Shown piece by piece: positions 63,595-64,000 of a stretch of DNA of 64,000 nt. The stretch lies in assembly GCA_020160915.1 (NCBI GenBank), contig JAIUPK010000004.1:1-64000 (forward strand), given 5' to 3'. A program made the translations under genes and the position numbers. Under the pieces are notes generated by a model. That model was not told the DNA's origin, searched no databases, and was given only the letters and a program-made list of their open reading frames with translations. The stretch comes from Actinomycetota bacterium (GTDB lineage: Bacteria; Actinomycetota; Actinomycetes; Actinomycetales; Microbacteriaceae). How positions within the stretch are numbered: the first letter of the stretch is position 1; every line of letters begins with the position of its first letter.

Positions 63595-64000
63595 ATGAGT
63601 GCTCAAAGCACACCAGGAGCACGTTGGGTAAGAGCTGCCCTTCAAGTCAATCCATACGAGTACCAGGGCAAGAATGCGCCGGCGACCTTCTACGATACGG
63701 AGGCCGACTACAACAAAGCTCTCCTTGACGAATGTGACGCCCAGGGCATCGAACTCATCGCAGTCACCGACCACTGGAAGGTCGAATCGGCTCTTCAACT
63801 CATCAATGACGCAGCAGACCGAGGAATCGTGGCGCTTCCCGGCTTCGAAGCGAACTCTGACGAGGGCATTCACATCCTCGTGATCTTTGACACCGTAACT
63901 GAAACTGCCGCTATCAACGCCGCGATAGGCATCTGCGGTGTCGCGCCCGGGTGCGCCAACGGCACTACAGGAAGACCGTTTGCGGAGATATTAGAGAAAA
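63595..64000 (+). CDS. TrlF-like PHP-domain ATPase, N-terminal part (continues past window)
   Basis: 135 codons are visible before the window edge. The PHP-like fold has VTDHW (TDH at 58-60), DRGIVALPGFEANSDEGIHI and LVIFD. The usual motif I HxH is not seen; RWVRAALQVNPYEYQG stands in its place. This N-terminus resembles TrlF family proteins, which carry a PHP domain followed by an SMC-like ATPase and occur in defence islands. GGAGAA precedes the ATG. Confidence 0.75.
   Translation, partial: MSAQSTPGARWVRAALQVNPYEYQGKNAPATFYDTEADYNKALLDECDAQGIELIAVTDHWKVESALQLINDAADRGIVALPGFEANSDEGIHILVIFDTVTETAAINAAIGICGVAPGCANGTTGRPFAEILEK

Larger units (their letters stand above)
19778..64000. mobile_element. 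Integrative and conjugative element (left end and most of body; right end outside window)
   Basis: It begins at the 3' end of tRNA-Pro. The modules are integrase/excisionase/SSB (19974-22444), T4CP (22527-24302), type IV secretion genes (29326-38271), ParB, DUF2637, prim-pol and ArdC proteins (38350-43469), MobF relaxase (49289-52846) and cargo. The minus-strand units share a GGTGCACC-type palindrome upstream. No second copy of the tRNA 3' end was found to position 64000, so the defence-like genes at 53485-64000 are assigned to the element only by continuity. Confidence 0.85.

Noticed and set aside
19778-64000. CRISPR array or insertion sequence within the ICE
   Set aside because: No regularly spaced direct repeats and no DDE transposase with terminal inverted repeats were seen.

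Overview
The window comes from a GC-rich actinobacterium, most likely of the family Microbacteriaceae. The evidence is the order of the housekeeping genes (rRNA operon end, TPR protein, HAD phosphatase, tlyA, nadK, recN, pyrG, Nudix, xerD, parA, scpA, scpB, rluB, tyrA, cmk, der) and a dispersed hairpin repeat of the kind seen in that family. I cannot name a genus or species from sequence alone.

Positions 1-19777 are chromosomal backbone. They hold the 3' part of a 23S rRNA gene, a 5S rRNA gene and a terminator, then a tightly packed plus-strand block in which most neighbours overlap by 4-14 nt. The block covers rRNA modification, NAD and CTP synthesis, DNA repair, chromosome dimer resolution and segregation (XerD, ParA, ScpAB), tyrosine synthesis, CMP kinase and the Der GTPase. 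A flavodoxin-like protein and an MFS exporter follow on the minus strand. The backbone ends in a degenerate partial copy and then an intact copy of tRNA-Pro(GGG).

From 19778 to the end of the window the sequence looks like an integrative and conjugative element (ICE) inserted at the 3' end of that tRNA. It begins with an integrase, an excisionase-like protein, a DUF4913 protein and an SSB. It continues with a T4CP (VirD4/TraG), a sortase-type surface protein, DprA, a type IV secretion module (VirB4-like ATPase, SCO6880-like protein, VirB6/TrbL-like protein, two paralogous pilin-sized membrane proteins, an M23 peptidoglycan hydrolase), ParB-like, DUF2637, prim-pol and ArdC-like proteins, an orphan C5 DNA methyltransferase and a MobF relaxase (49289-52846). 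A GGTGCACC-type palindrome lies 20-90 nt upstream of the first start codon of every minus-strand ICE transcription unit, which suggests one shared control signal. Cargo inside the element includes an alpha/beta hydrolase plus methyltransferase pair on the opposite strand (34856-36156) and an AraC - MFS - ABC-F antibiotic-resistance-like cassette with its own leader peptide and hairpin (43696-47787).

Downstream of the relaxase (53485-64000) is a plus-strand defence-like island: PIN-like protein, C5 DNA methyltransferase, DUF262/ParB-like protein, Z1-domain ATPase, PD-(D/E)XK (DUF4420-type) nuclease, ApeA-like HEPN protein and a TrlF-like PHP protein cut by the window edge. The methyltransferase-Z1-DUF4420 core recalls known Z1-containing restriction operons (Mza-type). 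The DUF262 partner in place of a MutL/MORC-type ATPase, and the HEPN and TrlF genes attached behind it, make this the best candidate for an undescribed variant. No attR is visible, so the right end of the element lies outside the window.
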